Part shown: piece by piece, positions 35,385-46,805 of the stretch
Layout of the letters: every line of letters starts with the position of its first letter
Numbering within the stretch: the first letter of the stretch is position 1
Source: Elymus sibiricus
Lineage: Eukaryota; Streptophyta; Magnoliopsida; Poales; Poaceae
Direction: 5' to 3'
DNA: 64,000 nucleotides
NCBI GenBank assembly: GCA_039707655.1
Contig: CM077667.1
Coordinates: 415,133,409 to 415,197,408, forward strand
Position numbers and translations under genes: made by a program
The notes under the pieces: generated by a model
What the model was told of the DNA's origin: nothing
Seen by the model: only the letters and a program-made list of their open reading frames with translations
Database searches by the model: none

Positions 35385-36271
35385 TGATAACGATAGCGCT
35401 TGTTGGGAGGCAACCCAATAGTTATCTTTAAAATTTTGTTTTTTACTTTCTATGTCAGTGTGTTTAAATGATTATTGCTACTGTAATGATCGTGTTTTGA
35501 TGTTTTAATTAATGTTTTTGCCAATTAAAGCCTTTAGGATTGATTTGGAAAATAGTAGAATTGATACGGTGCAGAAACATAAACTTTTGCGTCCAGTGCA
35601 GATTTCTCCGATTTTACTGGAACTTCTTTTTGATCTGAATTCTTTACACATTATTTCCATACAAATTTCTCACGTTTTCCTAATTTTTCAGAATTTTTGG
35701 AGTTACAGAAGTATGGTTTTTGTGCAGATCATTACAGACTGTTCTGTTTTAGACAGATTCTATTTTTGCATGCATAGTTTGCTTGCTTTGATGATGCTAT
35801 GGATTGTATCGGGGGGTCCATGGAAAAGTTATAATACAGTACCTTATGCAATAATAAATATGAATCAATTTATAAGAATACCTAAAGTTTTTGATTTACC
35901 TATCATACTAACGTATCTCACGAGTTTTCTGTTGAGTTTTGTGTGCTGAAGTTTTCAAGTTTTTGGTGCGATCACGATGGATGAAGGAATAAGGAGTGGC
36001 AAGAGCCTAAGCTTGGGGATGCCCAAGGCACCCCAAGGTAAAATTCTAGGAATAGTCAAGTGTCTAATCTTGGGGATGCCCCAGAAGGCATCCCCTCTTT
36101 CATCTCCATTCCATCGGTATGTCACTTGGAGCTATATTTTTATTCATCACATGATATGTGTTTTGCTTGGAGCATCGTGTATTATAGATTGCTTTATTTT
36201 TAGTTTGCCACAATCATTGTTTGATGTACACACCTATTTTAGAGAGACACGTGTTCATCATGATTTGTTAG
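35385..36271 (+). mobile_element. G1: internal non-coding region, part 1 (plus)
   Basis: It begins with TAGCGCTTGTTGGGAGGCAA, the block that follows gag in copy G3 (46690). No gag remains, so G1 is 5'-truncated where it meets the LINE leader. No gene is seen. The AAGCTTGGGGATGCCCAAGG / GCATCCCC repeats near 36010-36100 are characteristic of the family. The last five bases (GTTAG) are the target duplication of the solo LTR. Confidence 0.8.
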
Positions 36272-38038
36272 TGTTGGAAATATGCCCTAGAGGCAATAAT
36301 AAAGTGGTGATTATCATATTTCCTTGTTCATGATAATCGTTTATTATCCATGCTAGAATTGTATCGAGGGGAAACTAAAATACATGTGTGGATACATAGA
36401 CAACACTGTGTCCCTAGTGAGCCTCTACTAGACTAGCTCGTTGATCAAAGATGGTTAAGGTTTCCTAACCATAGACATGAATTGTCATTTGATAACGGGG
36501 TCACATCATTAGGATAATTATGTGATGGACATGACCCAACCGTAAGCATAGAATTTGATCGTATCACTAAGTTTATTGCTACTGCTTCTCCATGTGAAGT
36601 ATCTATTCCTAAGACCATGAGATCATGCAACTCCCTGACACCGGAGGAATGCCTTGTGTGTATCAAACGTCACTTCGTAACTAGGTGATCATAAAGGTAC
36701 TCTACAGGTATCTTCGAGGGTGTCTGTTGGGTTGGCATGGATCGAGACTGAATTTGTCACTCCATTTGACGGAGAGGTATCTCTGGGCCCTCTCGGTAAT
36801 ACAACATCACAAGAAGCTTGCAAGAAATGTGACTAAGGAGTTAGTCATGGGATCTTGTATTAAGGAACGAGTAAAGAGGCTTGCCCGTAACGAGATTGAA
36901 CTAGGTATGGAGATACCGACGATCGAATCTCGGGCAAGTAACATACCGCTGGACAAATGGAACTGCATACGGGATTGACTGAATCCTTGACATCGTGGTT
37001 CGGCCGATAAAGATCTTTGTGGAATTGTAGGAACCAATATGGGCATCCAGGTCCCGCTATTGGTTATTGACCGGAGAGGTGTCTCGGTCATGTCTACATG
37101 ATTCTCGAACCCGTAGGGTCCGCACGCTTAACGTTCGGTGACGATGCAGTAGTATTGGGATATGTATGTTGGTGACTGAATGTTGTACGGAGTCCCGGAT
37201 GAGATCCCGAACGTCAAGAGGAGATCCGGAATGGTTCGTAGGTAAATATTTATATATGGGAAGTCATATTTTGGCTACCGGAAAAGTTTCGGATTTTGCC
37301 GCTATTGTACCGGGAAGCTTCTGGAATGTTCCGGAGGATTCCGGAGGGGTCCGGAAGTCCATGAAAGGTTCCATCAGGCCCCTTACGCCATCATGGGCTA
37401 TAGGGGGGCACCCTAGCCTTATTGGATCAGCCCCCAAGGGCCCATGTGGCTAGGGGTAGGAAACCCTAAGGGGCAAGGCACCTAGGAGGTGCCTTGGGGA
37501 GGGAGGACTCCTCCCTAGCTGCCGGCCCTCCTTTGAGGAGGGGCCAAGGGATGCAACCCAACCCTGCCCCTTGCCTCCTATATATAGTAGAGGATAAGGG
37601 AAGGGCTAGACACAACAATCCCATGCCCCGGTGGCAGCCCTCCCTCTCCCGTTACTCTGTTTTCTCCTCAGATCGCATCCACAGTAGCGCTTGGCGAAGC
37701 CCTGCTGGGATTGCTCCACCACCATCTCCACCACGCCATCATGCTGGTTGAAATCCCATCCACTTCTCCTCCCTCTCTTTCTGGATCAAGAAGGAGGAGA
37801 CGTCATCGAGCCGCACATGTGTTGAACGCGGAGGTCCCGTCCGTTCGGCGCTAGATCAGGACGGATCGTGATTGGATCGTGAAGACGTACGACTACACCA
37901 ACCGCGTTATATACGCTTCCGCTTAGCGATCTACAAGGGTATGTAGATACACTCCCCTCTCGTAGCTATACATCTCCATGGATAGATCTTGCGTGTGCGT
38001 AGGAAAATTTTTGTTTCCCATGCAACGTTCCCCCAACA
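36272..38038 (+). mobile_element. Solo LTR, BARE/WIS/Angela-type Copia
   Basis: A complete 1767-bp LTR starts TGTTGGAAATATGCCCTAGA and ends CCCCCAACA, with 6-bp terminal inversion TGTTGG/CCAACA. A perfect 5-bp target duplication GTTAG flanks it (36267-36271, 38039-38043). No internal region is present, so it is a solo LTR left by LTR-LTR recombination. A TATA box TATATATAG lies at about 37579. Upstream of it, at 37313-37342, GAA..TTC..GAA..TTC units form a heat-shock-element-like run. The small open frames inside are not genes. Confidence 0.95.
37314..37341. promoter_or_regulatory. Heat-shock-element-like run in the solo LTR
   Basis: Four exact alternating units (GAAgcTTCtgGAAtgTTC) are followed by GAg and TTC with the same spacing. 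They are about 240-265 bp upstream of the LTR TATA box. The motif recurs, in a diverged LTR, at 4811-4850. Confidence 0.5.
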
Positions 38039-38043
38039 GTTAG

Positions 38044-39976
38044 AATACTCTATGTGCTTCACTTATATCTTTTGAGCTAAGCAGTTGCTCTAGTGCTTCA
38101 CTTATATCTTTTAGAGCACGGTGCCATGTAGATTTTATAGAAATAATTGAACTCTCGTGCTTCACTTAAAATTGTTTGAGAGTCTAATAAATATTAATGG
38201 TAATTTGCATGGGTTGTAAGATTATTCCAAAAAGGATAGGTATTCAAGGAGTGTATAATCAAAACCTTTATGTAGCTCACCTTATAAGAGAAATTGTGGG
38301 TTAATGATATTGATGTAGTAATATGAAATTGCATGTGTACATGATTGTTGTTTAGTAGAAATATCGGTAGTTAAAGCATGTTACTTGTTATTCATCTAAA
38401 TATTGGTTATGGCATGATGATGATGTGTGAACATTTTTATTCATCGTTGAAATCCTAGTGTTGTTCGGGTCGGAGGCGCACGATGGTTAGCTCCTCCCAA
38501 CCTCCTCCCTAGGGGTATGCGGTGGTACTTTGCTTCGAGAGAGCTAATAAGGCATTGCAATAAGTATATGAGTTATTTATGACTAATGTGAATCCATGGA
38601 TGTATGCACACTCACCTTTCTGCATATTGCAATGCCCATTCTCACCTCGAGGATTGGTGCACCTTTTGCCGATGCATCCAAACCCCGTGATATGATACGC
38701 TCTATCACACATAAGCCTCATTATATCTTCCTCAAAACAGCCACCATACCTACCTATTATGGCATTTCCATAGCCATCCGAGATATATTGCCATGCAAAT
38801 TCCACCGTTACATCACATGACTTGTTTGTTCATCATTATATTGCTTTGCATGATCATGTAGCTGGCATAGTATTTGTGGCACAGCCACCCTTCATCATTG
38901 TTTACATGTTACACTAGATCATTGCACATCATGGTACACTGCTAGAGGCATTCATATAGAGTCATTTCTTTTTCATCATTGAGTTCTTATATCGAGTTGT
39001 GAGTAAATAGAAGTGCAATGATCATCATTATTAGAGCATTGTCCCAGTGAGGAAGGGATGATGGAGTAATGATTCCCCCACAAGTCAGGATGAGCTCCGG
39101 GCGAAAAATAAAAAAATGAGCGAGGCCAGATGAGCCCACCAAGAAAAAATTAAAAAGGCGAAAAAGAAAAATAAAGAAAGAAAAAGAAAAAGAAAAAAAG
39201 AAAAAATGAGAGAAAAAGAGAGAAGGGACTTTGCTACTATCCGTTACCACACTTGTGCCTCAAAGTGCCACCATGTTCTTCATATAGAGAGTCTCCTAAG
39301 TTGTCATTTTCATATGCTAGTGGGAATTTTTCATTATAGAACTTGGCTTGTATATTCCTATGACGGGCTTCCTCAAATGCCCGGGGTCTTCATGAGCAAG
39401 AAAGTTGGATGCACACCCACATAGCTTCCGTTGATCTTTCATACACTTGTAGCTGTAGTGCATCCGTTGCATGGCAATCCCTACTCCTGGCATATATAAC
39501 TATTGATGGACATCTCCATAGCCCGTTGATACACCTAGTTGATGCGAGACTTTCTTTCCACTTTGACTCCTTTTGATATCTACCACCATATTCTATTCCA
39601 CCTATATGCTATATCCATGGTTCACGCTCATGTATTGAGTGAGGTTGAAAATGCTGAAGCGCATTAGAAGTACGATCCAATTGCCTGACTTGACATCGTG
39701 GTGCTCATGATTTGTACTTATGTGGTGAAGATGGAGTCATGCCATGCTAATATTATAAAATGAATGGGGAGTAACTCTTTAAGGATCGAATATTTTGAAA
39801 GTTAATGATTATGTTGCTTATGTTTATGGATATTAATATATGGATGTTTATTAGTTCATCGTTTCTCAATGATCATACCTAAAAGAGATTACATGTTGGG
39901 TAGCATGTCGCATCAAAAATTCTGTTTTTATCATTTACCTACTCAAGGACGAGCTGGAATTAAGCTTGGGGATGCT
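38044..39976 (+). mobile_element. G1: internal non-coding region, part 2
   Basis: Continuation after the solo LTR, matching G3 at 51866-53300 and G2 in reverse at 42100-44030. No coding frame. It contains an A/G-rich low-complexity run at about 39105-39230 and ends in TTAAGCTTGGGGATGCT, the polypurine-like boundary before the LTR. Confidence 0.82.
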
Positions 39977-40640
39977 TATACGTCTCCAACGTATCAATAA
40001 TTGTGTATTGTTCCATGCTACTATATTATCATTCTTGGATACTTTATATGCATTTATATGATGTTTTATATCATTTTTGTGAACTAACCTATTAACCTAG
40101 TGCCCAGTGCTAGTTGTTGTTTTCTGCTTGTTTTTAGCCTTTCAGGAATACTGTACCAAACAAAGTCCAAATGCCCCGAAACTTTTTGATGGCTTTTTCT
40201 GCACAAAAATAAGACCTGGAAGCTTTGGAGTTAGACCGAAGGCCACACGGGGTGTCGTGAAGCCAACAGGGCGCGTCCAGGGGGTGGTCATGCCATGATG
40301 GCTTGGGGCCACCTCCCACGGCCAGGTTAGTGCCCAGTGCCAGTTGTTGTTTTCTGCTTGTTTTTAGCCTTTCAGGAATACTGTACCAAACGAAGTCCAA
40401 ATGGCCCGAAACTTTTTGATGATTTTTTCTGCACAAAAATAAGACCTGGAAGCTTTGGACGAAGACCGGAGGCCACACGGGGTGGCGTGAAGCCAACAGG
40501 GCGCGTCCAGGGGGTGGTCATGCCATGATGGCTTGGGGCCACCTCTCACGGCCTCCTGACCTAATTCCTCCCCTATTGTTTCTCTAAAATCATGCAAACA
40601 CCCGAGAGCCAGCCAAAATACTTTTTCCGCCGACACAAGT
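39977..40640 (+). mobile_element. G1: 3' LTR, truncated by G2
   Basis: It starts T(G)ATACGTCTCCAACG with the G of TG lost, and stops at 40640 in CGCCGACACAAGT, where G2 begins. Positions 40099-40328 and 40329-40558 are a 230-bp head-to-tail duplication not seen in the other LTRs of the family. Confidence 0.85.
40099..40558 (+). repeat. 230-bp tandem duplication inside G1 LTR
   Basis: Two adjoining copies, each starting AGTGCCCAGTGC and ending in GGCTTGGGGCCACCTC-CACGGCC. They differ at a handful of positions, so the duplication is not brand new but younger than the LTR. Confidence 0.92.
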
Positions 40641-42099
40641 TGATACTTGTGATTTGCGTTGGGTTTTCCGTGAAGAGGAACAGGTGATGTAGAACAGTAT
40701 AGATAAGTATTTCGCTCAATGAGAACCAAGGTTATCGAACCAATAGGAGTAGCACGCAACCCCCGTCTTCAGCGAATGCACACAAAGAAGCAAACACTTG
40801 CACCCAACGCTGGAAAGAGGTTGTCAATCCCCTTGGACTCGTTTTTTGCAAGAAAATGAAGTGTGTAGATGATAGTTGAATAAAGTAAATTGCAAAATAA
40901 AATAAAAGTAAATAAATGGCAGCAAGGTATTGAAAGCTTTTGTACGAATAGACCCGGGGGCCGTAGTGTTCTCTAGTGGCATCTCTCATGTTGTAGGCAT
41001 ATGGTGGGTAAACAAATTACTCTTGGGAAATTGGTAGAAAAGCACATAGTTATGCAATATTTATTCATGACAATGATCATGTGTATATAGGCATCACGTC
41101 CATAAGCAAATAGGCCGACTCCTGCCTGCACCTATTACTATTACTCCACGTCGAGAGCGCTTCTATGCTTGCCTCTCTAAGTATTAAGGTCATGACAAAC
41201 AGAGTAATGCTTGGAGAACGACGACATGATGTAGACAAACAAAAATCAATCAATATGAATTAACCCCATCGTTTTATCCTTAGTGGCAACAATACAAAGA
41301 CGTGTCTTGTCCCCTTCTGAATAATCACGCAAATAAGAATCATAATAGAAATCAGAGAAGACTCAAATCTTTTTCATGAATAATCTGAACATAAACCCAC
41401 AATTCATCGGATCACAACAAGTGCACCGCACAAAGTGATTACATTGAATAGATCACCGCGAAGATGCGGTGAACTTTGTATTGAAGATCATGAAAGAGAG
41501 AGATAGGCATCTAAGTACTAACTAAGGACCCGTAGGTCTGTAGGGAACTACTCTCACATCACCATGGGAGCAGCAAGGTTGATATAGAGGCCCTCCGTGA
41601 TTGACCCCCCCCTCCGACAGGGCACCGGACGAGGGCTCCAGATGGGCACACGGCGGAACAGAGACATGCGGCGATGGAAAAAGTGTTTCGGGAGGCTCTC
41701 TAGGGTTTTTAGGATTTATTAGAATCTATAGGCCAGAGATGGGCATCGGGGGACGCCCGAGGGGGCCACCACATAACAGGGCGTGGCCACCCTCCTGGGT
41801 GCGCCCTGTTGTGTGCTCGCTCCCTCATGCGGCCTCCGGTCTCCTCATGAAACTTCCAGGTCTTCTTTTGGTCTAGAAAAAATCATTAAAAAAATTCGGG
41901 GCAATTGGACTTCGTTTGGTACTGTAAACCTGAAAAGTCAAAAACATGCAGGAAACAATATCTGGCACTGGACACTGGGTTAATAGGTTAGTGCTCAAAA
42001 ATAATATGAATTGGTAAATAATCACCCAAAAAGCATTCTAGAATCATAATATTATATCATGGAACAATCAAAAATTATAGATACGTTGGAGACGTATCA
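40641..42099 (-). mobile_element. G2: 3' LTR (minus)
   Basis: A complete 1459-bp LTR on the minus strand, starting TGATACGTCTCCAACG at 42099 and ending CACAAGTATCA at 40641. The minus strand upstream of 42099 is AAGCTTGGGGATG, the 3' internal boundary, so this is the 3' LTR. It is inserted in the LTR of G1 after CAAGT. The partner target site is not found because the far end of G2 is lost. Confidence 0.88.
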
Positions 42100-44132
42100 A
42101 CATCCCCAAGCTTAATTCATGCTCGTCCTTGAGTAGGTAAATGATAAAAACAGAATTTTTGATGTGACATGCTACCCAACATGTAATCTATTGCAAGTAC
42201 GATCATTGAGAAACGATAAATTAATAAACATCAATATGGTAATACTTATAAGCACAAGTAACATAATCATGAAGTTTCAAAATATACGATCCTTAAAGAA
42301 TGTTCACCCCCTATTCATTTTATCATATTAGAATGGCATGGCTCCATCTTCACCACATAAATACAAATGTCAAGCACGACGGTGTCAAGTCAGGAAATTG
42401 GATCGTACTTTTTAACACGCTTCACTCACACAATATATGAGCGTGAACCATGGATATAGCATAAAGGTGGAATAAAATATGGTGGTAGGTTTCAAAGGGG
42501 TAACTATGGAGAAGAAAGTCTCGCATCAACTAGGCATATCAATGGGCTATGGAGATGCCCATCAATAGATATCAATGCGAGGAGTAGGGATTGCCATGCA
42601 ACTGATGCACTAGAGCTATAAGTGTATGAAAGCTCAACTGAAGCTAAGTGGGTGTGCATCCAACTTGCTTGCTCATGAAGACCTCGGGCATTTGAGAAAG
42701 CCCGTCATCGGAATATACTAGCCAAGTTCTATAATGAAAAATACCCACTAGCATATGAAAGTGACAAAACAAGAGACTCTATATGAACAACATGGTGCCA
42801 CTTTGAGGCACAAGTGTGGAAAAAGAAGTAGTACCACTGTCCCTTCTCTCTTTCCTCTCCTTTATTCCTTTTTTTGTTTTTATTTTTCTCTTTTTTCTTT
42901 CTTTTTCTTTCTTTCTTTCTCCCTTTTCTTTCTTTTTTATTTATTTCTTTTCATTTTTCGTCCGGAGTCTCATCCCGACTTGTGGGGGAATCATTGTCTC
43001 CATCATCCTTTCCTCACTGAGACAGTGCCCTAATAATGATGGTCAACAAACTTTTATTTACTTACAACTCAATATGAAAAACTATAGTATGACTCGATAT
43101 GAATGCCTCTCGCAGTGTACCAGGATGTGCAATGATCAAGCGTAACATGTATGAAAAATTATGAACGGTGGCTTTGCCACAAATACTATGCAGCTTATAT
43201 GATCATGCAAAGCAATATGACAATGAATGTACTAGTCATATGATGTAACGGTGGAAGTTGCATGGCAATATATCTCGGAATGGCTATGGAAATGCCATGA
43301 TAGGTAGGTATGGTGGTTGTTTTGAGGAAGATGTAATAAGGCTTATGTGCAACAGAGCGTATCATGCATGTCTCGGGGTTTGGATGCACCGGCGAAGGTT
43401 GCACGGATCCTCGAGGTGAGAATGGGCAATGCACGGTACCGAAGAGGCTAGCAAATATGAGGTGGTGAGAGTGCGTATATATCCATGGATTCACATTAGT
43501 CATAAAGAATGCACATACTTATTGCAAGATTTTATTAGCTCTCTTGAAGCAAAGTACTAGTCACATGCCCCTAGGGAGGAGGTTGGGAGGAGTTAACCAT
43601 CGCGCGCCTCCGACTTAAACAACACTAGGATTTTAACGAGGAATAAGTATGCTCACACATCATCACCATGGCATAAAAAATATTTAGATGAACATCAATT
43701 TAACACCCTCTAATTCACAGTATCCTTACTAACCAATGATCATGCACTCATGCCCTTTCATATTACCACATCAATATCATTAACCCACAATTTCTCTTTT
43801 ATGTGCTACATGTGGTTTTGATTATGCACTCATTGGATACCTATTATTTTTAGACTAGTCTTATAACCCATGCAAATTACCATCAATATTTATTAACTCT
43901 CAAAAATATAAGTGAAGAACGAGAGTGCAATTATTTCTATAAAATCTATACGCCATCATGTTCTAAAAGATATAAGTGAAGTACTGGAGCAACTGCTAAG
44001 CTCAAAATATATAAGTGCTGAAAGAGTATTCTAATAAATTATGGTGATCTTTTGTATCTCTCAAGTGGGTGTGTCCAGCAAACAATGATCGTGGAAAACT
44101 AAAACAAAAAGCAAACTAAAGCAAAACGACGC
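42100..44132 (-). mobile_element. G2: 3' internal region (minus)
   Basis: Reverse complement of the G1/G3 non-coding region, with no coding frame. It contains a pyrimidine-rich run at about 42840-42960, the counterpart of the purine run in G1. It is interrupted at 44132 by the insertion of G3, and the remaining part of G2 is not found to the right. Confidence 0.85.
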
Positions 44133-45711
44133 TTGATACGTCTCCAAGGTATCTATAATTTTTGATTGTTCCATGCTATTATATTATCATTCTAGGATAC
44201 TTTTTGAGTAATAATTTACCAATTTATATTATTTTTGAACACTAACCTATTGACCCAGTGCCTAGTGCCAGTTGTTGTTTTCTACGTGTTTTTTACTTTT
44301 CAGGTTTACAGTACCAAACGAAGTCCAATTGCCCCAAAAAAAATTTATGATTTTTTCCAGACCAAAAGAGGACCTGGAACCTTCAGGAGAAGACTGGAGG
44401 CCGCACGAGGGAGGCACAAGGCAACAAGGTGTGCCCAGGGGGTGTTGGCGCGCCCTGATGGCTTGTCCCTACCTGGTGGACCTCCTACCCCCGTTCTCTG
44501 GGCTATAAATTCACATATATCCCCAAAACCCTAGAGGGCATCCCGAAACACTTTTTCCGCCATCGCAAGTCTCAGTTCCGCCGCTATCCCATCCGGAGCT
44601 CCATTCCGGCACCCTGCCGGAGGGCGAATCTATCACGGAGGGCCTCTTCATCAACCTTGCTGCCCTCAGGATGATGTGTGAGTAGTTAACCAAAGACCTA
44701 CGGGTCCGTAGTTAGTACCTAGATGGCTATCTCTCTCTCTCTTTTGATCTTCAATACAATGATCATCGCATCTTCGCTTTGATCTATCCGATGTAATTCT
44801 TTTGTACAGGGCGTTTGCTGGGATCCGATGAATTGTGGGTTTATGTTTCAGATTATTCATGAAAAGATTTGAGTCACCTCTGAATATTATGATTCTCATT
44901 TGCATGATCAGTATAGCTTCATAAATATCTCCGATATATTGAAATAGTTTGGCCAACTAGATTGATATTTCTTCCATGAGAGGGGTGTGTTGTAGTGGGT
45001 TCAATCTGGCGGTGCTCTATATCCCAGTGACAAAAAGGGACAAGACACGTCTTTGTATTGTTGCCACTAAGGATAAAACGATGGGGTTAGTTCATATTAA
45101 TTGAATTATCTTTATCTACATCATTTCAATGTTCTCCAAGCATTACTCTGTTTTACTTAATACCCTAGATGCATGCTGGATAGCGGTCAATGGGTGGAGT
45201 AATAGTAATAGGTGCAGACAGGAGTCGGCCTATTTTCTTATGTACGTGATGCCTATATACATGATCATTTCCGTGAATATCACATAACTATGCGCTTTTC
45301 TATCAATTGCCCAACAGTAATTTGTTTACCCATCGTATGTTGCCTACATGAGAGATGCCCCTAAGGAAAACTATGGCCCCCGGGTCTATTCACTTATATA
45401 TTTACAAAACCTATCATTACCTTGCTGCCATTAATTTACCTTTTATTTTATTTTGCAATTTACAATTATCTACTATTATCTACACACTTCACTTGCTTGC
45501 AAATAACGAGATCAAGGGGATTGACAACCCTCTTGCCGTGTTGGGTGCAAGTGTTTGCTCTTTTGTGTGCAGCGGCTGAAGACGGTTGTGGATATATATT
45601 CCTATTGGTTTGGTAGACCTTGGTTTCTCAACTGAGGGAAATACTTATCCATATTGTGCTGCAATTACCCGTTCCTCTTCACGGAAAACCCAACGCAGAT
45701 CACAAGTATCA
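44133..45711 (+). mobile_element. G3: 5' LTR (plus)
   Basis: A complete 1579-bp LTR, TGATACGTCTCCAAGG to CACAAGTATCA. It is inserted in G2 after ACGCT. The following leader has a perfect tRNA-Asp primer site. No second complete LTR of G3 is present, because its 3' end is replaced at 53302. Confidence 0.9.
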
Positions 45712-45722
45712 GGAAGGATTTC

Positions 45723-45740
45723 TGGCGCCGTTGCCGGGGA
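45723..45740 (+). other. G3 primer binding site, tRNA-Asp
   Basis: TGGCGCCGTTGCCGGGGA is perfectly complementary to the 3' end of plant tRNA-Asp(GUC) including CCA. It lies 11 bp after the LTR. Confidence 0.88.
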
Positions 45741-45889
45741 ATATCATCACCAACTATCAAGTAACTTCACACAAATTATCATTCATATGTCTTCTTTTTA
45801 TTTGCTGTTATATTTAGTAGGTTCATAAAAATCAAAAGTACAAAAATATTTATCTTTTCTTTTTGTTATTTTGCTTGTTGCTTGTTACT

Positions 45890-46675
45890 ATGTCTAGTTC
45901 TTCTTGTGTACTCGTTGCTCCCGAAAATGAGGTACTAAATTTCAAACAAAGGGGCGGAGAAAATTTGAAAGATGCATGGTATAGGATTTTCAATGCTCAA
46001 AATAATTCAACTCATAAGCAATCCACTACTACCTTGCTTTGTAATTTTTACGTGGGTGTGACAACTTGGTATAGGTTTATTCTTGACACCATTACCGGTG
46101 GCAATTTCTTAATGTGTCATACTTTGGATGCTTATAATTCTATTGAAAATCTTGTAGGAGCACCACCTATTATCATTAATGAAACTATTTTTACCTAGGA
46201 ACATGTTATGCAAAGGCTTGATGCTATTGAGGAGAAAATGATTACTAGTGAACAAATTGAGGAGTTAGATGAAAAACTTCGTAATCATATCACTCAATTT
46301 GGGTCACGGGTAGGAATGACTTTGAAAACTTTAAAGGAAAAGGACACAATTATTGATGAGAGGGTAGAACAAAGTTTGAGTAGTATTGATAAAATGGAGG
46401 AAGTCATTGATAAACTAGGCTCTGCTTTCACACCCTCGAAAGCAAATGCTAATACTTCTCGAAATAAAAGCCCCAAGTTCATTTATATTCCCAAGAGCAT
46501 TAGTACTCCTCCTAGTAAAAGAAACGAAGATCTAAAAATGATTAGTGTGCACCCCAACTTTATAAACCTGATAAAAGACCCTATTTTCAAGCCTCCTATT
46601 GTTTCTTATAATCATTGTATTATCAAGGATCTTGATGCTAAGATGACAATACTTGAAACTATGCATTATGCCTAG
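45890..46675 (+). pseudogene. G3 gag, gag-only Gypsy element, one internal stop
   Basis: Retrotransposon gag of about 261 codons from the ATG at 45890. The first part has the gag capsid-like helices (PENEVLNFKQRGGENLKDAW, FYVGVTTWYRFILD). The second is helical and charged (IEEKMITSEQIEELDEKLRN, then VEQSLSSIDKMEEVIDKLG), likely coiled coil. A TAG at 46196-46198 interrupts an otherwise single frame. No zinc knuckle, protease or RT follows, only non-coding sequence. The element therefore looks like a gag-only, non-autonomous type that would depend on enzymes from a relative. One nonsense change makes this copy defective. Confidence 0.75.
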
Positions 46676-46805
46676 CTAGGGGCATAAAACAATAGCGCTT
46701 GTTGGGAGGCAACCCAATAGTTATCTTTATTTTTACTTTTTACTTTATGTTTGTGTGTGATAACATGATTATTGCCTCTGTAATGATTGTGTTTTTATGT
46801 TTTAA
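46676..46805 (+). mobile_element. G3: internal region before the Helitron
   Basis: The same TAGCGCTTGTTGGGAGGCAA block as G1, ending in TGTTTTAA, the Helitron insertion point (A|T). No gene. Confidence 0.8.

Noticed and set aside
40107..40528. Repeated 63-codon frames in the G1 LTR
   Set aside because: They are a by-product of the 230-bp tandem duplication, not a duplicated gene.
38044..44132. Single large foldback transposon
   Set aside because: The two arms have independent LTR boundaries (39977 and 40641-42099), and G2 sits in the LTR of G1, so two separate insertions explain the inverted repeat.
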